The translations under genes were made by a program, and so were the position numbers. Positions 45,901-54,700 of a stretch of 64,000 nt of DNA are shown in pieces. Position 1 is the stretch's first letter; each line of letters starts with the position of its first letter. The notes beneath the pieces are model-generated. The model did no database searches, was not told the origin of the DNA, and saw nothing but the letters and a program-made list of their open reading frames with translations. Source of the DNA: Symbiodinium natans (Eukaryota; Sar; Dinophyceae; Suessiales; Symbiodiniaceae); contig CAJNDS010000558.1 in assembly GCA_905221605.1 (NCBI GenBank), positions 190,001 to 254,000 of the forward strand. The letters are read 5' to 3'.

Positions 45901-48631
45901 CAAAGGACTCAGAGTCCGCTAACTCACTACAATGCTGGGGCTTGGGATTGCGCTCAACATCAGCTGTTCCTGCGTGCAAATCTTCAAGTGAACATGCTGC
46001 AACAAAAGCTTCAGCAGTAACTTGCGACACAGAAACAGAGGATGGTTCGCATTCTACTTTTGACTTCGGTACTGGAGAATCCTTGGCAGGTGGAATTGCA
46101 TAAACAAAAAGAAACTTCGAAGACGCATCACCAGTTGGAGGCAATGATCTCCCTGCACAACGCTCACACTCTGTCCAGTCAATGAGCACCTTCAGGCACC
46201 GATCTACAAGAGACATGACCAGGACCCAAGCACCCTGTAGGTGCGATGGGGGCTTTCGAAAAATTTTGGCTCGGTACCCGATCTGTGCTGCTTTCACCTG
46301 CCAAGGCTTCCGATCTGCACTAAACGCATGTTTACCCATGATGAGGTACAACGTGGGAGTTTCTTTCGGGATATCTACCCAGGGCCCCTTAGTCTCCTTG
46401 GCTAAACGAACAAGGGCTCCTATGGCATACCCGTCTGATCGACCCTTAATGGCGTTGTATCTGGGAACATGCTGGACTTCGGATTCAGCGATGTCTGGGC
46501 TTTGGTCCGGATCAAGAGCTGTGGCTGTTTCCCCTAGTCCCCCCGCTACATCTAACCCTGGAGGACCATTTACGACAACCGATTCAGGCCTGGTAACAGC
46601 TTCGTCTACGATCAGCTCGCTGTCCGGACCAAATCCCGCCTCGGCTGAGGCGAAGGCGTGTCCAGAGGAAAAGTCGAGGAGGGGCAGGAGGTAATGGCCT
46701 ACGGCATTGGTCTCCAGTGGCACCTTCCCTATGCCAGGTACTTCAAGTACATCGTTTGCACAGTCTAGCTTAGCTTGCATGGCCCGCAAGGCCTGGATAG
46801 AAAGGAGGAAGGGGGCCTTCCCTGGAATGACCGCAGCCTGAATGAAACCATCCCTCGGGCCGATTTTCACAGGATACTTTACCCGATAGGTGGCTTTGGT
46901 TTCGCCATTGATGCCCTCAAACTTTATGTCTGAATCACCCTGCTCCGGCTTTAAGGCTCCACCTGTTTGCTTCTTAAGCTCTTCACTCCACAAACGCTCA
47001 TTCTCATCCCCAACTAAAGTGGAAGTGCAACCTGTGTCGAGAATGGCATATCCAGGTGGAGTTACCAGACAGCATGACTCAGAACCTTCCGGACACTTTG
47101 GCTCAAGACCCAGAAGCCGATCCAAAGTCAAACATTCTTCTACAAAATGCTCGAGTTGGCTGATGGACTGCCGAGACACAAAGGAGAACTCCGGAGTGGT
47201 TCTCGGTTTGGAACTCAAAGAAGACGGCGTCGATCGCTCTGCGTGGTAGGCCACATAGCTGAACTCAGGGACAAAGCGAAATTCCTGGCGAGGCTCAGTG
47301 ATGGCCATGCCGAGGTACTGCGATCCTGGTGGCTCACCCCGCCTCGCATGGCCAGAAGAGCGACTGCTCTTCCCCTTTGACTTGCCCTTGCCAGCGCCCT
47401 TGCTCCTTCGGGTAGGCGGCGGTGTTCGCGGCCGTCGAGTCGCCGAGGGCCGCTGGCTGGAACGAGGCTGTTCTCTGTCCTTCCAGCTGAAATCCTGCCT
47501 TCGCGCTGGCGTTGATGGCCGGCCACGGTCCCGATCTCGGTGTTCTCGTCGGTCTCGATGCTCACGCCGATCTCTGTCGCCGCCACTTTGGCCGCCCTTG
47601 GGGTGTGCGGCCCCTTCTCCGGGCTCTTTGAACCCCCTCGCCTTCTTCAAGCTCAAAAGCTTCTTGCGGGCCTCAAGGTAGCCCATCATCGCCACACTGT
47701 ACTCTTCACCGTCGCCCTCCTCTTCTTCAAGGGTCTCCTCGGTAAACTCCGACTCCTCGCCTTCAGCATACGCACCAAACTCCTCCTCGGGCTCGTATTC
47801 GTCGTCGACTTCAAAGGGCGACTCCTCATAGGGATCATCCTCCTCAGGCACATCCGCAAAGAAGCCGTGGCTGGTTACCTGCGAACGGCTAGCAACCAAG
47901 GCATCCAGCTCGGTACGCCTAAGCAGGTCTGCAACCTTGTCATAGCGCAGGGAGCCACCGCTTGACCTAAGCAACGATGCTCTGGTTTGAAGTGAAATGC
48001 CAATGTGCCTGAGGAATATGAAGCCCTTGACCACCTCGGGGAATCTGAAAGTCTGGACTTGGGGAAGTTCTCGGGGCGGAGTAGGTGCTAACGGTTCGGC
48101 TGGGGCCTCTGCTCCTTCCGGCAAAGCTGCGACCGTGGCTTGATGTTGCTGTTGAGCGACGATGAAATCCAGGCTGGCCCTACGGAACTCGGACCTCATC
48201 AAGTCACCCTGTCGGCGTCTCTCAACTCGCTGTTCTTCCGTGATCAGTTCTTCTACCTTTGCTAGGGCAGTCTCGAATCTGGTCACGAAGGAAGTGGACT
48301 CTTCGCCACGGCGGCGGCGCAACCGAAATAGCAAATCTTCAAGTTTATCTGAAAGCTCCTGCTCAGGAGTGAACTGGAAGCGCTCGTCGAGTATCGCCAG
48401 AAGCTGGGCCACACCACGATCTGTTCTGAACTCCGCCGGGTCCCGTTCCCGGAAGCACTCGAAGGCTGCCCCGCTGAGGCTCGAGATTAACCGTGGTGCC
48501 GCCAGATTCTGTTTGGAGTCTTCTAGACTATTGAAGTAAAGGAGGGCTCTCTTCCTGTAGTCTCTGTACTCGTCTAGCTTGCCGCTGAACTGTGGAACGC
48601 CGCGTTTGTCATCGTCCTTGTTGATGTCCAT
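39935..48631 (-). CDS. copia gag-pol polyprotein with methyltransferase-like domain
   Basis: The first ATG in the long frame is 48631 (MDINKDDDKRG); the frame is open to a TTG at 48691. It gives about 2,898 residues. Seen in order: gag core (48.6-47.9 kb); acidic then basic Arg/Ser/Lys linker (to 47.3 kb); aspartic protease DTGCTSTLVG near 47040; methyltransferase-like block 44.72-44.2 kb; integrase with HxGxGH...CxxC zinc (43440-43340) and D, D, E at about 43255, 43065 and 42960; Pro-rich linker; reverse transcriptase with HVDDLL near 41050; RNase H with TDAGH, SELQGA, TDNKGL and the C-terminal Asp (40590-40110). Usual copia polyproteins are 1,300-1,500 residues, so this one is about twice as long. 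The part at 45.9-44.95 kb looks unnatural in this frame. Confidence 0.9.
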   Translation of the reverse strand: MDINKDDDKRGVPQFSGKLDEYRDYRKRALLYFNSLEDSKQNLAAPRLISSLSGAAFECFRERDPAEFRTDRGVAQLLAILDERFQFTPEQELSDKLEDLLFRLRRRRGEESTSFVTRFETALAKVEELITEEQRVERRRQGDLMRSEFRRASLDFIVAQQQHQATVAALPEGAEAPAEPLAPTPPRELPQVQTFRFPEVVKGFIFLRHIGISLQTRASLLRSSGGSLRYDKVADLLRRTELDALVASRSQVTSHGFFADVPEEDDPYEESPFEVDDEYEPEEEFGAYAEGEESEFTEETLEEEEGDGEEYSVAMMGYLEARKKLLSLKKARGFKEPGEGAAHPKGGQSGGDRDRREHRDRREHRDRDRGRPSTPARRQDFSWKDREQPRSSQRPSATRRPRTPPPTRRSKGAGKGKSKGKSSRSSGHARRGEPPGSQYLGMAITEPRQEFRFVPEFSYVAYHAERSTPSSLSSKPRTTPEFSFVSRQSISQLEHFVEECLTLDRLLGLEPKCPEGSESCCLVTPPGYAILDTGCTSTLVGDENERLWSEELKKQTGGALKPEQGDSDIKFEGINGETKATYRVKYPVKIGPRDGFIQAAVIPGKAPFLLSIQALRAMQAKLDCANDVLEVPGIGKVPLETNAVGHYLLPLLDFSSGHAFASAEAGFGPDSELIVDEAVTRPESVVVNGPPGLDVAGGLGETATALDPDQSPDIAESEVQHVPRYNAIKGRSDGYAIGALVRLAKETKGPWVDIPKETPTLYLIMGKHAFSADRKPWQVKAAQIGYRAKIFRKPPSHLQGAWVLVMSLVDRCLKVLIDWTECERCAGRSLPPTGDASSKFLFVYAIPPAKDSPVPKSKVECEPSSVSVSQVTAEAFVAACSLEDLHAGTADVERNPKPQHCSELADSESFVSCDESDEALRVPSQTRRPSTAAVCSLQPSHDRVVRQCVREHVPLQSLPHEVQGLQGKTGSSCEGHRRDSICVPQGLCRDAHSWTIDLYRPRRRRFGGVRRRSRGFGQEGHRHISIQCPEDCVALREIEGPTREGPESFRICSGDSDSEPGASAAGSQELEDEWSLDWTSLDRPACRLSQGSTPCSNSAVQSSQGIAVSGASILKHTAPDGEHHVGRQGDAGHRVCRHATETGRKDGGREVHCLPHQGAGRAGCGADDASSVPEATDRPASASFLHGGDTVSSKPGQPGNAEGRGQPSVARSRPFPYGRSRCWRYLGGVAAALTAQVLPEVLPSVKVEVSVDEVVTSDWPRVSPEVPVGELEPQPRLELPQAWKATNLNLDQKATRAQLREWLGPQAWKLDRGVEVGLIEVFAGRARLSEEFESAGGTAIRLGRAWGQELQGEEARWYVRSLVSLVRPRDVFIAFPCRSYCRWSGLNEQRSLGARQKILREILASRSNWDMLFEVLECQSANGRHCSAENPKGSLAWDDRRFQKLKCRHFYASFHQCALGLRHPRTGVPVRKSTTIFTTRRELAGHMQQYRCKCRGSHDQLAGSFMGRSVTSWAEDYPKKMARALVTGMSAPRPPSFGQTVQEGVPYETSVPRFQERIGHPKVVPVGFFAGGIRDAAFPVSPGEPTVFKVTDTEMTKQLNALQFPGRYRRADLPVPVQAQLRVWSGLEVDTVTTGKSLKCYANLPTGVVATRRTTVARVAGEWYYVDHCHEMQGTKRLRLPVNCQLLVTFFGDKPSPNEPVAAETQPVIKPVPGLQSVSDQRKVREYLQRLHVGLGHCGRAEFLQHLKDAGAATWLLRQASQFTCSLCEAQRAPDAHAVVGSARPRSFNSVVSIDTLDLTVERDSVQHRVFLLTAVDTATSYARVFALEAGDSATAIRQLEQGWVLPYGAPECIFCDPDTIFRSDQFGQFLARHSMLQRLSAAQAPYQHGQIERLHRTLRLQVQKVFLEDRSCTPFEAATAVIQARNELMRVEGVSPAVLVFGKLPKAPPSFAEADEDYQLLAERLHREDPLYETLMLRRVAARTAWVQSEVRDRTARVSSTRPRPYKGPYYKGQVVLVYRRRKGDAASPGQKGVWLGPGVTVHGRLFLCSPEQLRPVSVKAEWVRAQLQKGQSLQSSFQDMRLARGTDIRAERPTSADWEAAHDEPVAPVQVEELKEEAEYEPVPQAPPTPAPGTPGPPTPTPGTPARPPLAPSAPLVPPLQLPTPAGGDELSSGPLKRGDKRPHGEHSDLELEDQHRAELGPGARPLMEAPPPAAVSPAVLRSTEASSSEVRHRSRTPIRNPPPRETSLWAFADFEGGAADHVADAWYNESCEHDYVGMSVGLEFDVELSELESDESIVHIVREMCFNAAAAQKRKAEVSERHLTSTEKEMFRQAKRAEWSQWISNDVVELLSRRGIDPKRVISSRWILTWKNVGDQPNGEKRPKARLVIRGFKDPDLGQYSTASPTLSRQGRHAILTLAAHHQYRLFTLDAKTAFLAGDRSSRVKPIYAELPRDLVSDQGYDEDTIARIKKVPYGLSEAPLAWYRRLTAELETCGFEQVPADRCVYVLRDKKDRSRVLGLVGAHVDDLLIAGCSASVDPQFEAALQKLVARLPFGERKYADVAPVLYTGLNLRQHPLSRTITVDQAHYVEKLRETPVKPLKDGLLDKAGQTQFWSQLGALLWVAVNTRPDVAYDVSHYASYGTRPEKQHIVALNKIVRTLKAQPYSLTFQKVAQNWTDLALVVFTDAGHTSRPSGHSQAGALMFWAPKSVLKGDMVKSVLADFTSSKIDRAVWSSYASELQGATIAADSSVSLLLLYEQVMYGLRAREVKQKLLQKGQHRIIVTDNKGLYDSIRTEKPSTRQGQKMQSLVYQILYDLVVDHGFSTYWVNAEHMIADGLTKLSSSGGRVDLVREVMDTCHIRITYCTKSGRKEKQATQQLHPNEPESRNLESSIDV
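44932..45891 (-). CDS. Overlapping alternative-frame ORF inside copia
   Basis: In the frame one base ahead of gag-pol, about 320 codons are open after a stop near 45918. They code for a more protein-like sequence than gag-pol does here: a cysteine cluster YHCSHCRTKCRDCKGRL, a segment AVTPIPGPSTFTVLADGD, and a heptad-like helix IVSHIKELEEQAAELMTRAA near the end. ATG at 45891. It may be expressed by two opposed frameshifts, by splicing, or as its own product; or an old pair of indels may have moved the frame. Confidence 0.55.
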   Translation of the reverse strand: MSQTKLCACLLKPDGLQPPQYAHCSPHMIESYGNASGNTYHCSHCRTKCRDCKGRLARVVRATGEIQYAYRKDCAVTPIPGPSTFTVLADGDLVESEGAPEALDKKGTVTYPFNVRKIALHSEKLKALREKDQRASEYALEIATQNQAPVQQEVKSLKTSGVLTGQASTGPPAGYPRAPLPAATAPFSHPRASPSVVPASSSTPPQMESIMSAVREMLATEYAATPQKPDVKMEDEKSIVSHIKELEEQAAELMTRAAYLRQQIGLPAHHFFTGVTQSAPSQGSQGMPKAVASPQWPEAGPSPMGDPDAGDTWEVLRLR

Positions 48632-48697
48632 GGTCGCGTAGTCGAAACTCTCGTCGTGCTGTGTGCCGCCCTGGATCGAAGGCTCAAGCAAAGCATC

Positions 48698-48715
48698 CTC
48701 AGAGCTCCGCTACCA
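48698..48715 (-). promoter_or_regulatory. Putative copia primer-binding site
   Basis: Directly after the 5' LTR, in element sense, the sequence is TGGTAGCGGAGCTCTGAG. TGGTAGC(A/G)GAG is like the complement of a eukaryotic Met-tRNA 3' end, the usual copia primer. The match beyond 11 bases is poor. Confidence 0.5.
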
Positions 48716-48992
48716 TGTTGAATGGCAGACAGCACTACCCAAGATATCAGCTATCCTGAGTAAAAGGTAAGTGCCAAGAAGCCGCACCAGCTGAAAGGAT
48801 ATCTCCAAAGTGGGATAAAGTAAGGGAAGGTCAATTACATCCATGTCTGTTGTCAAGCATATGTCAGAGGACATGTTTTCCGTTCACCTCAGCAAGCTAC
48901 GCGGTGCACCTTGAGCCACCACAGGTGGCATAGCGAGTTCACTGCTCTGTGCTCCCATCTCCTAAGAGATCAGGAGCCTAAGCTCTTCAACA
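48716..48992 (-). repeat. copia 5' LTR
   Basis: 277 bp, identical to the 3' LTR by base-by-base reading. Should hold the promoter for the element RNA; no TATA-like box is obvious, in line with dinoflagellate promoters. Confidence 0.95.
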
Positions 48993-49131
48993 GTCTCCCA
49001 CAAAGTTGCTACCCGTTTCCCCGGCAGGGTCTTCTACGCTTGGTCTGAGTGGTTTTGGGGCCTTCTCCGTGTTTATACAAGCTTTGGGGATGTAGCCCAA
49101 TACCCAAAGGCTTCAATATCCCCTGACTAAC

Positions 49132-49204
49132 GGGTTCTTACCCCTCAAGGGCGAAAATAGGGGGGGTTTAAGGTACCTCATTCCCTCATTCCTTACTAAG
49201 AACC
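49132..49204. mobile_element. Hairpin element, family H6
   Basis: GGGTTCTTA at the left and AATTCC-free arm CATTCCCTCATTCCTTACTA then AGAACC at the right; related to 18324-18417 but with a changed centre. Confidence 0.45.
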
Positions 49205-49214
49205 AGCCAATCCC

Positions 49215-49325
49215 CCTAAACCCTAAACCCTAAACCCTAAACCCTAAACCCTAAAACCATAAACCCTAAACCCTGAACCCTAAACCCTAAACCCTAAAAC
49301 CCCTAAAAGCCTAAACCCTAAACCC
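49215..49325. repeat. AAACCCT array
   Basis: Units with occasional AAAACCC variants, 10 bp after the H6 copy. Confidence 0.85.
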
Positions 49326-50036
49326 AATAGGTGCCAAGGAACTGCTGGACAACTGTGGCATGTCTCGCCGAGTCTCAATTTGAGACCTTCCTTGTTCCCG
49401 AGCGGAAACCAGCTCCAACCTAATTGCCCCAACGGGTATATTTTTAGGGTTTAGGGTTTAGGGTTTGGGGTTTAGGGTTTAGGGCAATGAGGCTGAACCT
49501 GTAGTAGTTAAGGGTATGAAGGCTTATACTCAGGGGCTTGAGGTGTTCGATGGTCTGAGGGCCCAAAAAACCCTACTTGGAGGTTCATGGGTCGTTAGAG
49601 CTGGGTTTCTCGGGTAAGTGTGGCATGCATTGAGTGGCTGGTACTGTCGCTACTTGAAACTACCCATGAACTCAAGCAAAACCTTTGCAGCAAAACCCTA
49701 AACCCTAAACCCTAAGCCCTAAGGCCCTAAGGATAGTCCTCAGCGATAAGCCCACAACCCTGCAAGCCTTATCAGCCTCCAGCACTAAACCCTAATCCCT
49801 AAACCCTAAACCCCAAACCCTAAACCCAAACGCTAAACTGGGCGACCACCTGATCAGCTGTGGGCTTGTGTTTCCGATCGGCGTGAGCCTACGCTGCAGG
49901 TCCGACTTTCCACCGGTACACACCTTTTAGGGTGTAAGGGTTTAGGGTATAGGGCCCAAAAGCTCAGACATAACCTCGAAAGACTTCAAGGAGACGTAGC
50001 TGGCCCTGACCCAAATACTACACCTCATGTTGAGCT

Positions 50037-50145
50037 AAAACCCCCAAAATGTCTGCGCACCCTGCAGAACTTGGACCGTCTGTGCACAGGTCTTCACCAT
50101 GCCCCAGCCGACTAATTTTGTCAGCACGTCTCTGGCAGGCGCTAG
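50037..50145 (-). CDS. Candidate 3' exon of the GH19-like gene
   Basis: After CTCCCACCTAG the minus strand reads ARDVLTKLVGWGMVKTCAQ and runs to a stop near 50040.. This would suit a C-terminal tail after the exon at 51832-51724, but no family motif confirms it. Confidence 0.3.
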
Positions 50146-50202
50146 GTGGGAGGGACTAAAAGGCCTGTAGCCCAAGATGCCAAGGAGGCTCCCGCCGACC
50201 AA

Positions 50203-50280
50203 CCCTAAACCCTAAACCCTAAACCCTAAACCCTAAACCCTAAACCCTAAACCCTAAACCCTAAACCCTAACCCTAAACC
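50203..50280. repeat. AAACCCT array
   Basis: About eleven units. Confidence 0.9.
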
Positions 50281-50361
50281 ATGTTGCTTTCAGACCGGCG
50301 TCGGAGCTCGAGGAGGTTGTGGGGTTTGGGGTTGAGGGACATGGCAGACTGATCTAAGGCA

Positions 50362-50482
50362 TCTTGGTAGCCCAGCAACCATATCTTAATAGGGGGCACA
50401 CTTTTTTGGGGGTTGGGTACCTGCTACCGGAACCCAGAACCCCAAAAAAGGTAGAGGGTACCAGGACCACTGGCTACCAAAG
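50362..50482. mobile_element. Hairpin element, family H10
   Basis: TCTTGGTAGCCCAG at the left and CACTGGCTACCAAAG at the right; inside, CTTTTTTGGGGGTTGGG against CCCCAAAAAAGG. No coding capacity. Confidence 0.65.
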
Positions 50483-51589
50483 CATTGTCCCCGAAAAGGA
50501 AGCCTCCTACTTGGCTCACATGGCCTCGGGCGCCTTTTTCTTTGCCCTGTAGTGCACTCCCCTAACGCAGCCCAGTGGGGTCACAATGGAAGGCAGGTTC
50601 AAAAGCCAGACCTTAAGGGCCCCAAAATGCGCTTACTTTTTTTGTGTCAAGGGTGCAGGGTCGACATACAAGGTGTTGGGCCCTTTAGGTGAATTTTGTC
50701 ACAGAAACCGAATTTTGAAACGAACTGTGCTTCCGAGTGCCTTTCCTGGATGTGGCGAGAGTGGAGCGTCAAATTGCAAGGACCAGAGGGCGGGATGTAT
50801 CCTTAAATTCCTCTATTTCCCATTTTGGGGTTTAGGGTTTAGGGTTTAGGGACCCTGTTGTAAAAGGCTCCAGCTCTCACCCACACCCGGGGGGCAAATG
50901 GAAGTTGACGAATATGGGAAGCCACAGCGTGCACTCGTCCGACCCTTGGACGACTGATGGCTGACATTCTACGAGTTGCTTAAGAAGCACCCAAAATTCA
51001 AAGAGAATGATCCCTATATTGCCCTTAGAAGACAATATGTTCTTTATTTTCGGGGGGGTTCTTAGGCAATTCGTAGTACTGGGGTTACGGTTTAGGGTGA
51101 GGATGGGCTGCTCATGCATACATGCTGCTGGGCTTCCGCGTGTCAATGCAGAAACCAATCCACCCACCCACCCCAGGAAGCGAACCCGGCCGAATCACAT
51201 CAGACCCATCGCTGTCAGCACCTTGTCGAAGTTTTGCGCCCGCTCCTTGTCATTGCTAAGCGTACCCTATACTTCCAAGTGCTTCAAGACTGGATTCTTC
51301 AAGACCCAAATGACCTGCATAGCAGGTTCTTGAAACATTCGGGTTAAGGTTCAGGGATTAGTTGGCGATCTACTGGGTCTGAGGAAGCGCAAAGTCTCCT
51401 GTTACAGTGAGTCAGTAGGCCCCTTGGTCTTTGAAGGTCAAAGGGCTTCAGGCCCTAAACCCTACACTAAAGGGGTATAAGGAGGGACCCTTAGAAGGAC
51501 CCTTAATCTTATTCCCTATATAACCCCTGTATATACCTTGTCTAGTCCCTATTTACCTAAGCCTTTTAAGGATCACTCCTTTAGTCCCT

Positions 51590-51702
51590 TGATAAACCCT
51601 AAACCCTCAACCCTAAACCCTACCCCTAAACCCTAAACCCTAAACCCTAAACCCTAAACCCTAAACCCTAAACCCTAAACCCTAAACCCTAAACCCTACA
51701 CC
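51590..51702. repeat. AAACCCT array
   Basis: Lies beside the 3' side of the GH19-like exon 51832-51724; TTTAGGG units at 51847-51869 flank its other side. Confidence 0.9.
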
Positions 51703-51723
51703 CAAGTCTCTGTGGCTGCATGC

Positions 51724-54700
51724 AACTCCCCCGTGCCGCAGTTGGGTGGATTGTGGCAGCCGCGGTTGACGATGCCGGACGCCCCGTTGATGAAGGACCG
51801 GTCACCCTGCTGCATGCCATTGTCCACCCACCTTTGTGCACAGGAGGGTTTAGGGTTTAGGGTTTAGGATGAGGGTACCCTAATCCCTTATCCCAGAACC
51901 CATAAACCATGAACCCGGTTAAGCTCTCAACCCTCAACCCTAAGCCCCAGGGCCTATCTGACTTGAGGGTTTCGAATTTCTTGCAACTGAAACCTCGCGT
52001 GCTTGAACGCCAAAGGGTCCCAGCCGGACCGAAACCACTGAAAAAAGTGGAGGTTGACCCGAAATAGGGGCCCCAAAAAAACCACAGAAACATAACGATT
52101 CTACAACCAGGGGTTTCCAGGATCACCCTTTATAGGAGCCCTTATACCCCAATAGTAGGATCCTTATGCTTACGTGGCTTTTTTTTGGGCCCCTCATCAA
52201 AAACACGGAAGCAGAATGACGACTCAAGCAACCAGGGGCCCTAAACCCTAAACCCGAAACTCGAAACCCAAAGTGTGCCGCACGGCAGTTCGGACCTCAA
52301 GAGCGATCCTCTGACTCGAGGAATCACGGTATCCAACCCAGAGAGCTCGGGTTTAGGGTTTAGGGTTTAGGGTTTGGGGTCTGGGGTTTGGGGTTTGGGG
52401 TTTGGGGTTTGAGAGGCACGTTGCACCTCCATAGAATAGCGGCTAGAGTCGTAGAGCTCCCAGCATAATGGCTGGCTGGGCACCAGGTACCCTAAACCCT
52501 AAGCCCTAAACCGTAAGCCCTAAAACCTACACCCTAAACCCTAAACCCTCACCCTTAAACCCTAAACCCCTAAAACCCTAAAACCCCTAAACCCTAAACC
52601 CCTAAACCACTAAAACCCTAAAACCCTAAAACCCTAAAACCCTAAAACCCTAAAACCCTAAAACCCTGAAACCCTGAAACCCTAAAACCCTAAAACCCTA
52701 AAACCCTAAAGCCCTAAAACCCTAAAGCCCTAAAACCCTAAAACCCTAAAACCCTAAAACCCTAAAACCCTAAAACCCTAAAACCCTAAAACCCTAAAAC
52801 CCTAAAACCGTAAAACCCTAAAACCCAAAAACCCTAAAACCCTAAAACCCTAAACCCTAAGCCTTTTAGACCACACTACCAGGCTGCGCCAGGATGCTTT
52901 TTGAGCTCGGCGATGTAGTCCCAGCCGCCCGAGGTGTACGGCTGCACGGCGTTCAGCCTCTCTCTGAAAAGACAGCTCTGAAGGACTTTGGGTTTATAGG
53001 GTTTATAGGGTTTGTAGGGTTTATAGGGTTTATAGGGTTATAGGCTTTATGGAGTTTACAGGGTTTATGGGGTTCATAGGGTTTATAGGGTTTAGGGTTT
53101 GGGGTTTACAAACCCGGACAGTGAAAACCTAAAGTTATGTTAGAAGTTTCGGGCCTCAGGGCACGCCGAATCGGGGATGTGTACAAAACAACTTGCAATG
53201 GATACTTCGTTACTAAGTTCATAGGCCCCCCAAAAAGTGTACACTTTCACTTCTATAGGGGAATATGGTATCCCACAAAGTGTAAAGTGTGCTCACTCAG
53301 CTACTAAGGTTCTGGGGTTGAGGGTTTAGACCGCCTAAGCCTGCACGCCCCCGAAACTTGCTTTCTCTCCCCGCACCCCGCTTCCGCCCACACACGTGTG
53401 CTGGGCTGGCCCTTGACACCTCGTGTGTGTGTGTGTGCACTATACACATACATACAAATATATATATGTATATATCTATTCATATCTATATTTATTCATT
53501 TTTATTTATTTATGTAAAAATATGTGTATATACATATAGGAGTATGCAGAGGTATAATATAATGCAGAGGTGCAACATATTATATACAACAAATATGTAG
53601 TTATAGATACACAAACATATGCCTGTACGGCCTTTGATTTCAGGTTTAATTTTCTTTCCAGCTTACACATTGACATTGTTTGTGCATGTACAGGGCTCAT
53701 CCCCTAGACCCTAAACCCTAAACCCTAAACCCTAAACCCTAAACCCTAAACCCTAAACCCTAAACCCTAAACCCTAAACCCATCCAACAGATGGCCAAGG
53801 AGCCAGTAGAACATGCCCGCAACCCATTTCAGCTCGGGAGGGCCTCGGCCATGGAGTCTTCGTTGGGGCTTAGGGCCGTTAAGCTAGGGTTTAGGGTTGG
53901 GATATGGTCCACAGCTTGCAGTATACATCGCGCACGGGAACTGGTATTTGGGCTTGTGGTGGGAGGACACGTTTGCCTTGTCAGCTCGCCCTGCATTGGT
54001 TGTCGTGTCGCTAGGAGGGTAATGATGCACCCCAGCTTACCTACACTTACACCTCTAACTACTGGTTGGGATGTCACATTGCTGCAGGTGAGTGGCTAAC
54101 TCTCTCTCTCTCTCTTTCTCTCTCTCCCTCTTGCACTGCAATCCCAAACGCTGCCAACGTTAATCCGGAGCCGGCTCATGTGGCTAACGCAGCCTTCAGG
54201 GATGAGGGTTCTACAGGCTTATGCAGCTCCACCATTGAGGCAGCCTTGGGAAACCTACGAAGGCACGAAGGGTGAGCCAGCAAGTTCGAATCCTTCCACA
54301 AATGAATATTTCTGACAAGGCGAACACGTTTCCTCCCCACGGAAGAAAACAAGATCGGGACCCTGTGAACTATGCAAAGCAAGCCCCGAAACGTCCCGCC
54401 TCTACACCGCGAACAAAAACTGACAAATCTCCAGACAAGAAGAAAAGCTGAACTGCCTAAACCCTCAACCCCAAATCCTAAAGTCGCAACGCCTAAACCT
54501 GATGAACCCTAACCCCCCCTCCCCACTTCATGGTAGCCCAGAAGCTGCTGGGATCGCAAATGGAGTTCCTTGGCTCACCAAGCTTCGTAAACCCTACTTG
54601 GAGGCTCAGGGTACCTAGTAACCCAATTCTGACAATTACAACCCCGATAGGGTACTTGTAAGCTGTCAGATGCCTATAAGCCCTACACCCTAAACCCTAA

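Larger units (their letters stand above)
39474..48992 (-). mobile_element. Complete Ty1/copia LTR retrotransposon
   Basis: The 9,519-bp element has two 277-bp LTRs that read identical by eye. LTR ends are TGTTGAA and TTCAACA. The host sequence GTCTC is duplicated at 39469-39473 and 48993-48997. Order inside is gag, protease, integrase, reverse transcriptase, RNase H, with integrase before reverse transcriptase, which defines Ty1/copia. It carries extra material between protease and integrase: an alternative-frame region and a methyltransferase-like domain. Intact frame, identical LTRs and clean target duplication suggest a recent insertion. Confidence 0.95.

Noticed and set aside
47088-47105. 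Match to the 3' part of the dinoflagellate spliced leader (TTTGGCTCAAG)
   Set aside because: It lies within the copia coding region, lacks the leader's 5' half and has no donor after it; most likely chance.
54200-54305. tRNA-like GTTCGAATCC
   Set aside because: T-stem and acceptor stem do not pair and no anticodon arm was found; the same holds for GTTCGAATC near 20506.
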